IMG/VR virus record: IMGVR_UViG_3300010885_029098
Coordinates: 1-22,657 of that record
Reading direction: 5' to 3' (one strand)
Source of the DNA: a virus
Length of the DNA stretch: 22,657 bases
Below, in pieces: positions 8,903 to 16,276 of this stretch; within the stretch, counting starts at the first letter, position 1; every line of letters starts with the position of its first letter. The notes beneath the pieces were generated by a model. The model was not told the DNA's origin. It made no database searches and saw only the letters and a list, made by a program, of their open reading frames with translations. The translations under genes were made by a program, and so were the position numbers.

Positions 8903-9102
8903 GCTCTCACTGACTCTTTACCAATTTTTATTCCTCTTTGACGAAGAACATCAACAATGCGGTTTCCACTGATTGATTTTTCTTTTAGTGCAGCAAGCAA
9001 TGACTTAGCATCTTCCTTTGGAAGAGATGCTAATATCTCATCAACTTTGCCACCAGGGACATTTACTTTTATACCGGCGAGACATTCTTCAAGAATTCCC
9101 AT
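8869..9102 (-). CDS. small helix-turn-helix protein
   Basis: ATG at 9102 with GGAGG seven bases upstream. The product has 77 residues. The N-terminus (MGILEECLAGIKVNVPGGKV) leads into helices, and residues 36-72 form a helix-turn-helix (ISGNRIVDVLRQRGIKIGKE, then SVRAWRKREG) with a basic recognition helix. It probably binds DNA. Its ribosome-binding site lies inside a strong predicted hairpin, so its translation may be controlled; autoregulation is possible but speculative. It overlaps the metallophosphoesterase start by 34 bases, so the two may be a functional pair. Confidence 0.78.
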   Translation of the reverse strand: MGILEECLAGIKVNVPGGKVDEILASLPKEDAKSLLAALKEKSISGNRIVDVLRQRGIKIGKESVRAWRKREGIFQA

Positions 9103-9105
9103 GTG

Positions 9106-9148
9106 GTTACCTCCAGGCGGGTGTATGGTTGCCCCGCCTGCAGGTAAC
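9106..9148 (-). promoter_or_regulatory. 16-bp RNA hairpin masking the ribosome-binding site of the helix-turn-helix gene
   Basis: The 45-base gap between the multidomain protein stop (9148-9150) and the next ATG (9102) is almost wholly an inverted repeat. The arms are 9106-9121 and 9133-9148, with 15 of 16 positions paired (one mismatch) and an 11-base loop. In the minus-strand RNA the right arm contains GGAGG, the Shine-Dalgarno of the downstream gene, so folding would hide it. No U-tract follows, which argues against an intrinsic terminator. It could lower translation of the next gene, act as a protein-binding operator, or protect the upstream mRNA end. Confidence 0.7.
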
Positions 9149-10482
9149 TATATCATACGTAGGAGGTCTTGGAACTCTTTTAGGTCATTAAGTGTCAAGC
9201 CGGACTTCTGCTCTTCTGCTGACTCTTCTGCTGACTCTTCTGCTGCTTCTGCAACTTCTACTGTAACAGTCTCTTCTGCTGGCGTTTCTGCTGGCGCTTC
9301 TGCTGCTGGAGCATCATCAGTAACTGTTTCTTCTGAAACTTCTGCTACTTCTACAACTTCTACAACTTCTGCAACTTCAACTTCTGGAGTTGGTTCTTCG
9401 GTGCCCGCAACAATTCTTGATGACCTGTTGCTAAATCCTGCTGGCGGATCAATTTTTACGCCTGCTTCAACAAGTGCCTTAGCAATTGTCTCTGCAAGAA
9501 TATCTAATGACTTTTTACCGGAATCTACCATTGGTTGATCCTCGCTTGCTGGTGTTGATTCTGGCTGCATATCCTCCGCCATCGGGTCGGGCAATGAATC
9601 CACTGCCATTAATGAATCTGCTTCCGCAGTAATTGTAACATTCGTTGGAACCCACTCTTCGTCAAGCCACATCCATACACGGAGTAGCGCAACTGGAGTT
9701 TCTTCCGTTCCGGTCATAGTGGTTCCCTGTGGGTAGCCAACCAAATCGCCAGACTTAGTAACAGTCAGAACATCGCCATAGAATGTTCCTGCTCCTGTTT
9801 CAAGTGAAACAATTGAGCCTGAGTTAATTTCTTTTGCCATATTGGAAATCAAATTGATAAATGACTTGTGCTCAACTTCTTCAGATGTAAGAGTAATATA
9901 ATTTTCAGTTGGGAATGGCTCTTCTGAAATGTCATCAGTTTTCCATTGACGGACAAGGAATTCTCCCTTTTCCGAAATTTCAATAATTGACCCATAACTT
10001 GCACCGTCATCATCAATCCATGATATTTGTGATCCAACTGCAAATGAGTCTGCTGATTTTGTTTCAATAAATTCAATCATTGAGCGAAGTTCCTTCTGTG
10101 GCATTAGTGCTGGTGGTTCACGATCTGTTTTACGGTAGTGCGATGCTAAGTGGCGATAAACACCTTCACGGTCTGAGTTGCGCAGGATAGTTCCCGCCCT
10201 AGAGCCATTGAGAGTCCCAATACCGGTTGACAAAGCACGAAGATTTGCCTCACCTGGTGTGCCATCAGCAGAAACCATATGATGAATATAACTGTACGAA
10301 CTCTTGCGAGTTGGATCACCATCTGGACTTAGGAATGCATAGATACGGCGGAAATAGTCGCGTGTTGAAGGACTTTTAACACGACGCTCATGCACGGCAT
10401 TATCCCATGCAGATGATGTATCAACTTCTGTATTATGGGAAGGCATTACTGCCTTTTCCTCATCAATCATTTCATCATCCAT
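9148..10482 (-). CDS. acidic multidomain head-module protein sharing modules with the protease fusion
   Basis: A 444-residue protein with an ATG at 10482 and AGAGG upstream. Residues 14-127 closely repeat the C-terminal module of the preceding protein: PSHNTEVD, YSYIHHMVSADGTPGEAN, LNGSRAGTILR and VYRHLASHYRK. Two small beta-barrel units follow (about 147-205 and 220-292); the second, with TEETPVALLRVW, matches the tudor/HVA1-like unit of the protease fusion. Residues 285-425 are acidic low-complexity sequence rich in Glu, Ala, Val and Pro, and the end is a short helix (LTLNDLKEFQDLLRMI). A protein with an acidic linker between protease and capsid is where a scaffold would be expected. Scaffold or capsid-associated function is inference; no enzyme motif is seen. 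Confidence 0.8.
   Translation of the reverse strand: MDDEMIDEEKAVMPSHNTEVDTSSAWDNAVHERRVKSPSTRDYFRRIYAFLSPDGDPTRKSSYSYIHHMVSADGTPGEANLRALSTGIGTLNGSRAGTILRNSDREGVYRHLASHYRKTDREPPALMPQKELRSMIEFIETKSADSFAVGSQISWIDDDGASYGSIIEISEKGEFLVRQWKTDDISEEPFPTENYITLTSEEVEHKSFINLISNMAKEINSGSIVSLETGAGTFYGDVLTVTKSGDLVGYPQGTTMTGTEETPVALLRVWMWLDEEWVPTNVTITAEADSLMAVDSLPDPMAEDMQPESTPASEDQPMVDSGKKSLDILAETIAKALVEAGVKIDPPAGFSNRSSRIVAGTEEPTPEVEVAEVVEVVEVAEVSEETVTDDAPAAEAPAETPAEETVTVEVAEAAEESAEESAEEQKSGLTLNDLKEFQDLLRMI
9211..9246 (-). repeat. 12-nt tandem repeat encoding AEES units
   Basis: Three nearly identical 12-base copies (CTCTTCTGCTGA on the plus strand, last base varying) lie head to tail in the acidic tail of the multidomain head protein and encode AEES/AEEQ units. 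They are the clearest part of a longer low-complexity tract (about 9205-9390) of Glu, Ala and Val codons. The 12-base unit can change copy number without breaking the frame, so tail length may vary between relatives. Confidence 0.75.
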
Positions 10483-12736
10483 TGTGATCCTCTTCTTTTG
10501 TTAGAGGAGCATCAATGATGCCCTTCTTTATCATGATTTCGTCAAGTTCAAAGTCCGACTTCAGTTCTGGTGCTTCTCTGCCATAATCTTTGTAATGACG
10601 CTTAAAGTGATTATACACAGCCTTACGCTCAGCCCCACGAAGCCTTGTTCCGGTGCGAGCACCATTCAGAACCGACATTGAGTTATTTACAGCGCCCCAT
10701 GCAGCAGCACCTGGCGTACCGTCAGCAGAAACAAAGTGATGAACGAACGTATAGTGCGTCTTCATCGTTCCGTTTTTTTCTGGGTAGCGGTAACCAAATA
10801 TTTTCTGATAGTAACTTGGATCTGCTGGTGAGCGCATACGCTTGTATTGAGTTGTGTCAACCCATGTATCAGTATCATTCACTGCAGTTGAGTGAGATGG
10901 CGATGCGCCCTTCAACTCAAGATTGGCATCAAGTGACTTTTCTTCTTCAACAAGTTCTGACTTTCCTTCAGTAATCAGTTTCTCGTTAATTACCCAAAGT
11001 TTGCAAATTGCTTCTGGCTCAATAATGCCACTAACAATTTCACAACCTTGCCCACCTTCATAAAATACGCAATTTGAGCATTTCATACCAGATGCTACAA
11101 ATGGGTTCTCTGAAGCGTAATGAGCGCCGTTAGCGAGTGCTGTCTGGTCAAACTTGCCAAACTCTTCAACTAACTTCTCGTAAAAGTCATACATTGCATA
11201 CTGGCGAGGGTTTACGCCCATCTCTTGCATTTCCGAAAGCCCATCAAGCATTTCCTCTTGAACATTTGATTGCTCAACTGGTTCATTTGGCATCGGAATA
11301 GCACCCTGTGCAACTTTTTTCAGAAAATCCCTAACTCTGGCATATGCCCATTGCTCTGCATTTTCTGACTTAACTTCATTTAGTGTCTCGTCAAAGATTT
11401 CGTATGCGTAGTGATGCGGGACTGTTTTGCTTTCGTCACCAGCATGGGCCTCATTATGCTTATCAACAAGTTCATCAATTACCTGATTTGACTTGCCTTC
11501 AACACGGGCAACTCTTCCACCAGGGCCACGCACTACAGACACATCGTTTTCTTCATCGCGTGATTGCATTGCTCTCACAAGTTTCTGCGACCAAGTTCTG
11601 CCAGCATCTCCACCCCACAACTTCCAAGCAATAATTCCATTTCCTGGATATCCATCTGCTGATGGGTCACTATTCTTTGGAAGGCTCATTTCATTCTCAT
11701 GACGAGCGAAATAAGAAGAGATATGGAATACCTTCTGCCAGTCAGCAGTTTCATTTGAAATTAAATAGTTTGCAGTATTCTTTCCTACTGCAGTACCGCC
11801 CCGTGAGTATTCTTTACTCCACTCAAGACCAGTTTTTGCTTGTGCTTTTACGCCACTTGGAATTGAAAAATTTAGGTCAGAGTAGCGCTCTGGGTTTGCT
11901 TTTTCTTCTTCAATCTCCGATGAGGTTTTGAGATCTTGAATCTTCCTGAGTGTTGATACTTTATGCCCTACAAGCGTTTCCGTCTCTTCCCAGCCATCTG
12001 CACCTTTTTTATAAATGCGGATTAACGCTGCTGGGTTTTCGGGTGTTGCAGTAATGCTGAACTCAGATTCCGGCACTCCAAGAGTTCCATCACGCATTAT
12101 GTACTCAATTTTTCCACGTGCTGTTCCGCCAGGAGAACTCCATGAAACAAAGTCGCCAATTTTTACATCTTTTGGATTTGCTTTTTCTTGTGACTCATCA
12201 CGAACTTCTTTATCTTCAACTTCAATGAGGTCATCTTTTGAAATGGTACGGGTGCTCGGAGCGGCACCAAAAATGACTGGCGAGTATTCGTATAGTTCAA
12301 GTTGACTAATTTTACGGATGCCGGTTGTCTCGTCAACCATTGATTTGCCTTCAGGAACTGAGTAGCCAATTGACCATTCTTGTTCACTGCCAAAGAACTG
12401 AACGTCGCCGTAAGCATCGCGCCCACGACTTGTGTTCAGGTTGAATTGCATCTTCACAAGCAATGCACCTGCATTTTTTGCAAGTAGGTCTGCTGGGAGG
12501 CGTGAGTCGCCAGGGAGGAGTTCTTCAACTTTGAGGGTTTTTCCTACTGGCACGTTTGTGTCGTGTGACCAGACAACCTTCGGATTACGCTTGCGAAGCG
12601 TTGCTTTATAGGCATTTGGGAGAATAATGTCATTTACGTTGTCAACAATGTTGGTGACAGAGACAATGGCCTCAACAATTCCATCTACTGGATCAATGCC
12701 AGTTACCTGTGAAACGGGAATTTGTTTGTGTTCCAA
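10475..12736 (-). CDS. HK97-type prohead protease fused to several extra modules
   Basis: With a TTG start at 12736 (perfect GGAGG five bases upstream) the product has 753 residues; an ATG at 12763 would add nine but lacks a ribosome-binding site. Residues 1-165 are an S78-type prohead protease, with His58 (VVWSHDTNVPVGK) and Ser122 (QEWSIGYS) as catalytic residues. It should mature the capsid. Then follow a small beta-barrel, tudor/HVA1-like (187-266, KIGDFVSWSSPGG), a domain with VFHISSYFARHE and WKLWGGDAGRTW (about 291-391), a helical part, a four-Cys motif (C553, C556, C565, C578), and a C-terminal module (622-726) repeated in the next gene. Lone proteases are about 200 residues long, so this is unusually large. 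The stop overlaps the next start by 8 nt. Confidence 0.85.
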   Translation of the reverse strand: MEHKQIPVSQVTGIDPVDGIVEAIVSVTNIVDNVNDIILPNAYKATLRKRNPKVVWSHDTNVPVGKTLKVEELLPGDSRLPADLLAKNAGALLVKMQFNLNTSRGRDAYGDVQFFGSEQEWSIGYSVPEGKSMVDETTGIRKISQLELYEYSPVIFGAAPSTRTISKDDLIEVEDKEVRDESQEKANPKDVKIGDFVSWSSPGGTARGKIEYIMRDGTLGVPESEFSITATPENPAALIRIYKKGADGWEETETLVGHKVSTLRKIQDLKTSSEIEEEKANPERYSDLNFSIPSGVKAQAKTGLEWSKEYSRGGTAVGKNTANYLISNETADWQKVFHISSYFARHENEMSLPKNSDPSADGYPGNGIIAWKLWGGDAGRTWSQKLVRAMQSRDEENDVSVVRGPGGRVARVEGKSNQVIDELVDKHNEAHAGDESKTVPHHYAYEIFDETLNEVKSENAEQWAYARVRDFLKKVAQGAIPMPNEPVEQSNVQEEMLDGLSEMQEMGVNPRQYAMYDFYEKLVEEFGKFDQTALANGAHYASENPFVASGMKCSNCVFYEGGQGCEIVSGIIEPEAICKLWVINEKLITEGKSELVEEEKSLDANLELKGASPSHSTAVNDTDTWVDTTQYKRMRSPADPSYYQKIFGYRYPEKNGTMKTHYTFVHHFVSADGTPGAAAWGAVNNSMSVLNGARTGTRLRGAERKAVYNHFKRHYKDYGREAPELKSDFELDEIMIKKGIIDAPLTKEEDHNG

Positions 12737-12816
12737 AATGACCTCCGATGCAAAATATACCATACTTTATCACATAGTGTTACAGCGTATCCACTGACTC
12801 TACATTATTGTATAGA

Positions 12817-14967
12817 TCAAGAGAACGAAAGTGTGCACCTGCAGTTTACGGACAGGTCAATGTCGGCAATCGGGTCAGTTGGGAAACTTATCTTCTTTGT
12901 TTCAATTTCAAAAAGATCATTGATGCCAATTGTCTTTTTGTTTATGGAAATGTGTGAAGAGCGAGAAGTTTCATCACCAATGCAATGCCATGTCTTCTTG
13001 CTGAAGCCCATCTTCTTTGCTGCCCAAATCATTCCCTCATTGAAACCTGATGCTGCTTCATTTTTGGCAATTAAAAGAACCTTCTTTGGCAAGGTCTCTT
13101 CAAATAACAACTTGAGAGCGTCAACGAACTCAGCATGAGACTTGTTCTTATTCTCAACAATAAGTCTTTCAATCTGATCATTGATCGCGCCGTTAATACT
13201 GAGGAGTGCATTTACCTTTGCTTCAACAATTTTCATTATCTCTGCATAGTCATTATCATTTATCAGATTCTCATTTACGAGAATCTCAATAGCGCCGTCC
13301 ATTACAACTGCGGTTATTGAAGTCTTTGCATCATAAGTGAGTTGCGTATCCCAAACATTCATATCAAAAATCTCAGATGCCGAAACACCATCAGTCCATT
13401 TTTCTTTGACTTTCTTTGAGTTTGCTTTTTCAAGAATTACTCTTGTTTGACGCTTGAGCAGTGCAGCACTTTGTAGCGCAACGCTCTTTTGCATTCTTGT
13501 TAGATGCCGGTAGCGCCTCTCAGCAATGTTGTCTATCTCTTTTGTCTCCTCAACTTCAATCGCACGCTCAACCATTGGCTGTGGATTGGGGTTGATTGGA
13601 GATGGATCATTAACTGAATCTGCATTACCTACACGCGGAACGGTGCTATCCGGCTTATCGGCTGGTCGCCTTCCTGGTTGTTGGTTGGGATTCAAAGTTT
13701 CTGATACAACTGTTGCCGTTGGTGCGGAACCTGGATTCGTAGAAGATGATGTCTGAAGCATTACTGGAGACAAGTTCGTTGGAATCAACAACTCATCAAT
13801 GCCGACTGCTTCACGGCCAGTAAGGAGTCTGTACTCATCAATTGAAATAGCGCCTTGACGGAGTTCTTCAAGATGGAATGTTGACCGCTCACGATCATCC
13901 CTACTGAGAATTGCAACAGAAGAAAGGTCGTAAGAGAAGTAGGTCTCTGAGTCATCATCAAGATTGTCAAAACCACGCTCAAGTAATGTCAGGTGAGGCA
14001 ACATCGTCTCTCGCCAAAACACATCTAATTCAACGTCTGCGTTGGCAAATGTGCGTTGTGAAGCATTTCCTAGAATTGACTCTGGTACACCGAATGAAAT
14101 AAGAATCTCATCTTTATTCTGAACCCTAGCCTCGTTATACTGAGAGTCTCTTTGAGAGGTGGACGTGTCAATGTACTGAGCAGTGTCGGCAGCCATGACC
14201 GTGAGACGACCAGCACCGCCAATATTTGAACCGGTGTTTCCAGCAAATCTGCGACGGATTTCCTCTGATTGCTCATCGTCTATTTCGCCACCAACTACAA
14301 GTATTCCACCTGGTCGGTTATCGTTGACAACAAAGTTTCTATTGTAAACCTTTGAATAGTAGTCAAACTCAATTGCAAGACCGGCAGCCTCAAGTGGTGT
14401 TTGTCCACGATACGGGTCAATTGGATGCGGAACACGAATCCACAGAACATCTTCCGCTGGAATAATCCGTGTTTTACCAGCACCAAAGTTTACATAGTAG
14501 CCAGAAACAAATTTTTTCTCATCTGGTATAGGTGAGGTAAACTGTGGTGGTAAAAGGGTCAGGGCGATTACATCACCTACACGGTTGCGAGTTATCTCTA
14601 TAAATGCGCCACGCTTAGAAAGCAAAACTTGAGACGAGAGCATAAACCTAAAGGTGAATGAGTCCTGTCCTACGTTTGCCCTTCTGTTGAGTATCTGAAG
14701 TATTGGAGTAGTTGTAAGTACCTCTCCAGACCTTGCATTGTGCTTTCTAATTACAATTGGAAGACGTGCTGCGTTTGATGCAATGGCGTAAACAGACTTA
14801 TAAACCCAAGTTACACGATCAAGACCATTTGTTATGGCGCGTTCAACATCCCAGTCATCCTTGTATGGGGTGACTGCTTTACTGGTGGTTGGCACAAAGA
14901 AGTTCTTTTTGCCGTCGCCAACAAAACCATCCTGTGTATGAGTTGAAAAAGATCGTAAAAAGGGCAC
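12817..14967 (-). CDS. portal protein fused to a MuF-like domain
   Basis: A 716-residue fusion. Residues 1 to about 395 are an HK97-type portal, the dodecameric ring through which DNA enters and leaves the capsid. Evidence includes VYKSVYAIASNAARLPIVIR, the mid-part PHPIDPYRGQTPLEAAG, and ILISFGVPESILGN followed by DVFWRETMLPHL. A Pro-, Asn- and Ser-rich linker spans about 410-475. The C-terminal part is helical and ends in a MuF/SPP1 gp7-like motif at about 660-716: WHCIGDETSRSSH, FPTDP and NCRCTLSF. MuF proteins sit inside the prohead and may be ejected with DNA. They are usually separate genes directly after the portal, which fits this fusion. GTG start at 14967 with GAGAGG seven bases upstream. 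Confidence 0.92.
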   Translation of the reverse strand: MPFLRSFSTHTQDGFVGDGKKNFFVPTTSKAVTPYKDDWDVERAITNGLDRVTWVYKSVYAIASNAARLPIVIRKHNARSGEVLTTTPILQILNRRANVGQDSFTFRFMLSSQVLLSKRGAFIEITRNRVGDVIALTLLPPQFTSPIPDEKKFVSGYYVNFGAGKTRIIPAEDVLWIRVPHPIDPYRGQTPLEAAGLAIEFDYYSKVYNRNFVVNDNRPGGILVVGGEIDDEQSEEIRRRFAGNTGSNIGGAGRLTVMAADTAQYIDTSTSQRDSQYNEARVQNKDEILISFGVPESILGNASQRTFANADVELDVFWRETMLPHLTLLERGFDNLDDDSETYFSYDLSSVAILSRDDRERSTFHLEELRQGAISIDEYRLLTGREAVGIDELLIPTNLSPVMLQTSSSTNPGSAPTATVVSETLNPNQQPGRRPADKPDSTVPRVGNADSVNDPSPINPNPQPMVERAIEVEETKEIDNIAERRYRHLTRMQKSVALQSAALLKRQTRVILEKANSKKVKEKWTDGVSASEIFDMNVWDTQLTYDAKTSITAVVMDGAIEILVNENLINDNDYAEIMKIVEAKVNALLSINGAINDQIERLIVENKNKSHAEFVDALKLLFEETLPKKVLLIAKNEAASGFNEGMIWAAKKMGFSKKTWHCIGDETSRSSHISINKKTIGINDLFEIETKKISFPTDPIADIDLSVNCRCTLSFS

Positions 14968-14970
14968 CTA

Positions 14971-15195
14971 TTAACCTCTCTCGTATCCAAAGAGGAACGC
15001 AAACATTAAGGATACTACAGAAAGTGCACCAACTCCGATAGCCCTGTCAAGCATGAATCCAGCAGTTGTGGCAAATCCTCCACCCGCCAACAAACAGGAC
15101 AATGCAATCTGGTCTTTAATTTTCACATCGTTGAAATAACCGAACGAAAATGAGGTTATGAATATCCCAACACTTATAAGTATCCCGTATAGCAT
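14971..15195 (-). CDS. small integral membrane protein
   Basis: A 74-residue, strongly hydrophobic protein with an ATG at 15195 and AGAAGG upstream. There are two to three predicted membrane helices: about residues 2-20 (LYGILISVGIFITSFSFG), 30-50 (ALSCLLAGGGFATTAGFM), and 52-70 (AIGVGALSVVSLMFAFLFGY), with a short charged loop (NDVKIKDQ) between the first two. Size and topology would suit a holin, so it competes with the XhlA-like protein for that role, although it lies just before the portal gene rather than beside the lysozyme. Other membrane functions are equally open. Confidence 0.72.
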   Translation of the reverse strand: MLYGILISVGIFITSFSFGYFNDVKIKDQIALSCLLAGGGFATTAGFMLDRAIGVGALSVVSLMFAFLFGYERG

Positions 15196-15265
15196 TTTTA
15201 CCTTCTTTAAGTTTATACATTGTATTTCTATATGTACTTTATCGTACTAAGGGTATCAGGTTGGT

Positions 15266-15297
15266 TTAGTGTGGCCCGTTTCACCGAGCCACACTAA
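15266..15297 (-). terminator. hairpin downstream of ssb
   Basis: A perfect 10-bp inverted repeat (TTAGTGTGGC at 15266-15275 and GCCACACTAA at 15288-15297) with a 12-base loop starts seven bases past the ssb stop. On the transcribed minus strand it is not followed by a U-tract, so it is not a textbook intrinsic terminator; it may be a weak terminator, an RNA-processing site or an mRNA-stabilising end. The rest of the 108-base gap (15196-15265) is AT-rich and ends in the AGAAGG ribosome-binding site of the next gene. No convincing promoter was found in it. Confidence 0.55.
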
Positions 15298-15303
15298 CCT
15301 CAA

Positions 15304-15729
15304 CTAGAAGGGTTCTTCATCTTCAAATGAAGAAGTTTCCTTATACGACTTTGCCGGTGCCTGCTTTGATTCTCCGCTCTTTTCAATTCCGAGCGTCACT
15401 GCTTTACGCAAAGATGGACCAAGATCATCTGCAATCAAAACAATTTTTGATCGCTTTTCATCATTTTTAGTCCATGTCTGCTGTTCAAGACGACCATTTA
15501 CAATAATGCGGTTTCCTTTTTTAAGGGATTCGCACGTATTGTTAGCCAGTTCTGACCAAGCAACAACATCAAAATAACTAGTTTCCTCTTCCCATTGATC
15601 CGCCTTGTTCTTCCATGAACGAGACACGGCAATGGAAAACTGTGTTACAGATGCGCCACCAGTTGTCTGGCGGAGCGTAGGATCTGTAGTTAAGTTTCCG
15701 ATAAGTGTTACATTGCTACCATTACTCAT
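15304..15729 (-). CDS. ssb: single-stranded DNA-binding protein
   Basis: A 141-residue SSB. The N-terminal OB fold (residues 1-105) shows the family's pattern: NVTLIGNLTTDPTLRQT, FSIAVSRSWKNK, TSYFDVVAWSELANNTCESL and GNRIIVNGRLEQQTW. A disordered linker of about 30 residues ends in an acidic tip, EDEEPF, like the DDDIPF tip that recruits replication and repair proteins. It protects single-stranded DNA during phage replication and may work with the upstream nuclease. The ATG at 15729 has GAGG five bases upstream. It is the last gene of the accessory block; a hairpin follows directly, suggesting that the transcript is ended or processed here. Confidence 0.95.
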   Translation of the reverse strand: MSNGSNVTLIGNLTTDPTLRQTTGGASVTQFSIAVSRSWKNKADQWEEETSYFDVVAWSELANNTCESLKKGNRIIVNGRLEQQTWTKNDEKRSKIVLIADDLGPSLRKAVTLGIEKSGESKQAPAKSYKETSSFEDEEPF

Positions 15730-15736
15730 AATAACC

Positions 15737-16276
15737 TCAAATTTGTGAAGTAGTTTCTTTAGGGGCCTTCAATTCCAATAGGAACCAATCCCTGATCCAC
15801 ATAATTGCGATAACTGAATAACCAGTTATATCAAGCCATGTATCTTGAATTGGCTCAAACAACACAGGACCCTTATGTTGTCTGAGATTCTTTATACGCT
15901 CAAGTTTGTCATTGAGTCGTATAACAACTCCTGGTAAACCAAAGCGTGCGATATTTTGATGACCATACATTTTTTGCTTTGCAATCAATGTGTCAAATAT
16001 TATTCTAATTGATTTTTTATTTGTTATATCTGCCGTATAGGAAAGACCCATAATTGCAGCAATTGCAAGATCAAAAAATTGCTCTTCTAGAAGTTCGTAA
16101 TCTTGATTGCCATGAAAGACGGACTCAACAATGTCGTCAAGTTCTTTTATTATGAACTCAAGACATGACTCTTGATCAACCATTGAATATGAATTGCCCG
16201 AAGTGAGAATGTCATAACATGAGTCAAGAATTAGTGATGCGCCACTTTGCCATGTCTTTGGTTTTATTTCGTTCAT
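15737..16276 (-). CDS. DUF1599/Nmad1-type nucleotide-modification-associated protein
   Basis: I chose the ATG at 16276, which overlaps the nuclease stop as ATGA and has a GGAAA upstream, giving 179 residues. The C-terminal half reads KQKMYGHQNIARFGLPGVVI, then RLNDKLERIKNL, then EPIQDTWLDITGYSVIAIMW. This YG-x-N, R-x-x-D-K-x-x-R, D-x-x-x-D-x-x-x-Y order is what I know from the DUF1599/Nmad1 group, a MazG-like all-alpha fold tied to nucleotide metabolism or DNA modification in phages. The acidic residues would bind Mg2+. The N-terminal half is helical and acidic with no named domain. A nucleotide pyrophosphohydrolase activity is possible but not shown. Confidence 0.78.
   Translation of the reverse strand: MNEIKPKTWQSGASLILDSCYDILTSGNSYSMVDQESCLEFIIKELDDIVESVFHGNQDYELLEEQFFDLAIAAIMGLSYTADITNKKSIRIIFDTLIAKQKMYGHQNIARFGLPGVVIRLNDKLERIKNLRQHKGPVLFEPIQDTWLDITGYSVIAIMWIRDWFLLELKAPKETTSQI

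Noticed and set aside
8957-9538. Plus-strand 193-codon frame rich in Ser, Ala and Thr
   Set aside because: It is antisense to the acidic low-complexity tail and crosses the hairpin and the helix-turn-helix gene; no ribosome-binding site or protein-like pattern.
12764-12816. Promoter in the gap between portal and protease genes
   Set aside because: AT-rich sequence contains TACAAT-like hexamers but no pair with acceptable -35 match and spacing.
12722-13138. Plus-strand 138-codon frame opposite the portal-MuF end
   Set aside because: It overlaps the MuF motif coding region on the other strand and spans the portal/protease border; no start signal.
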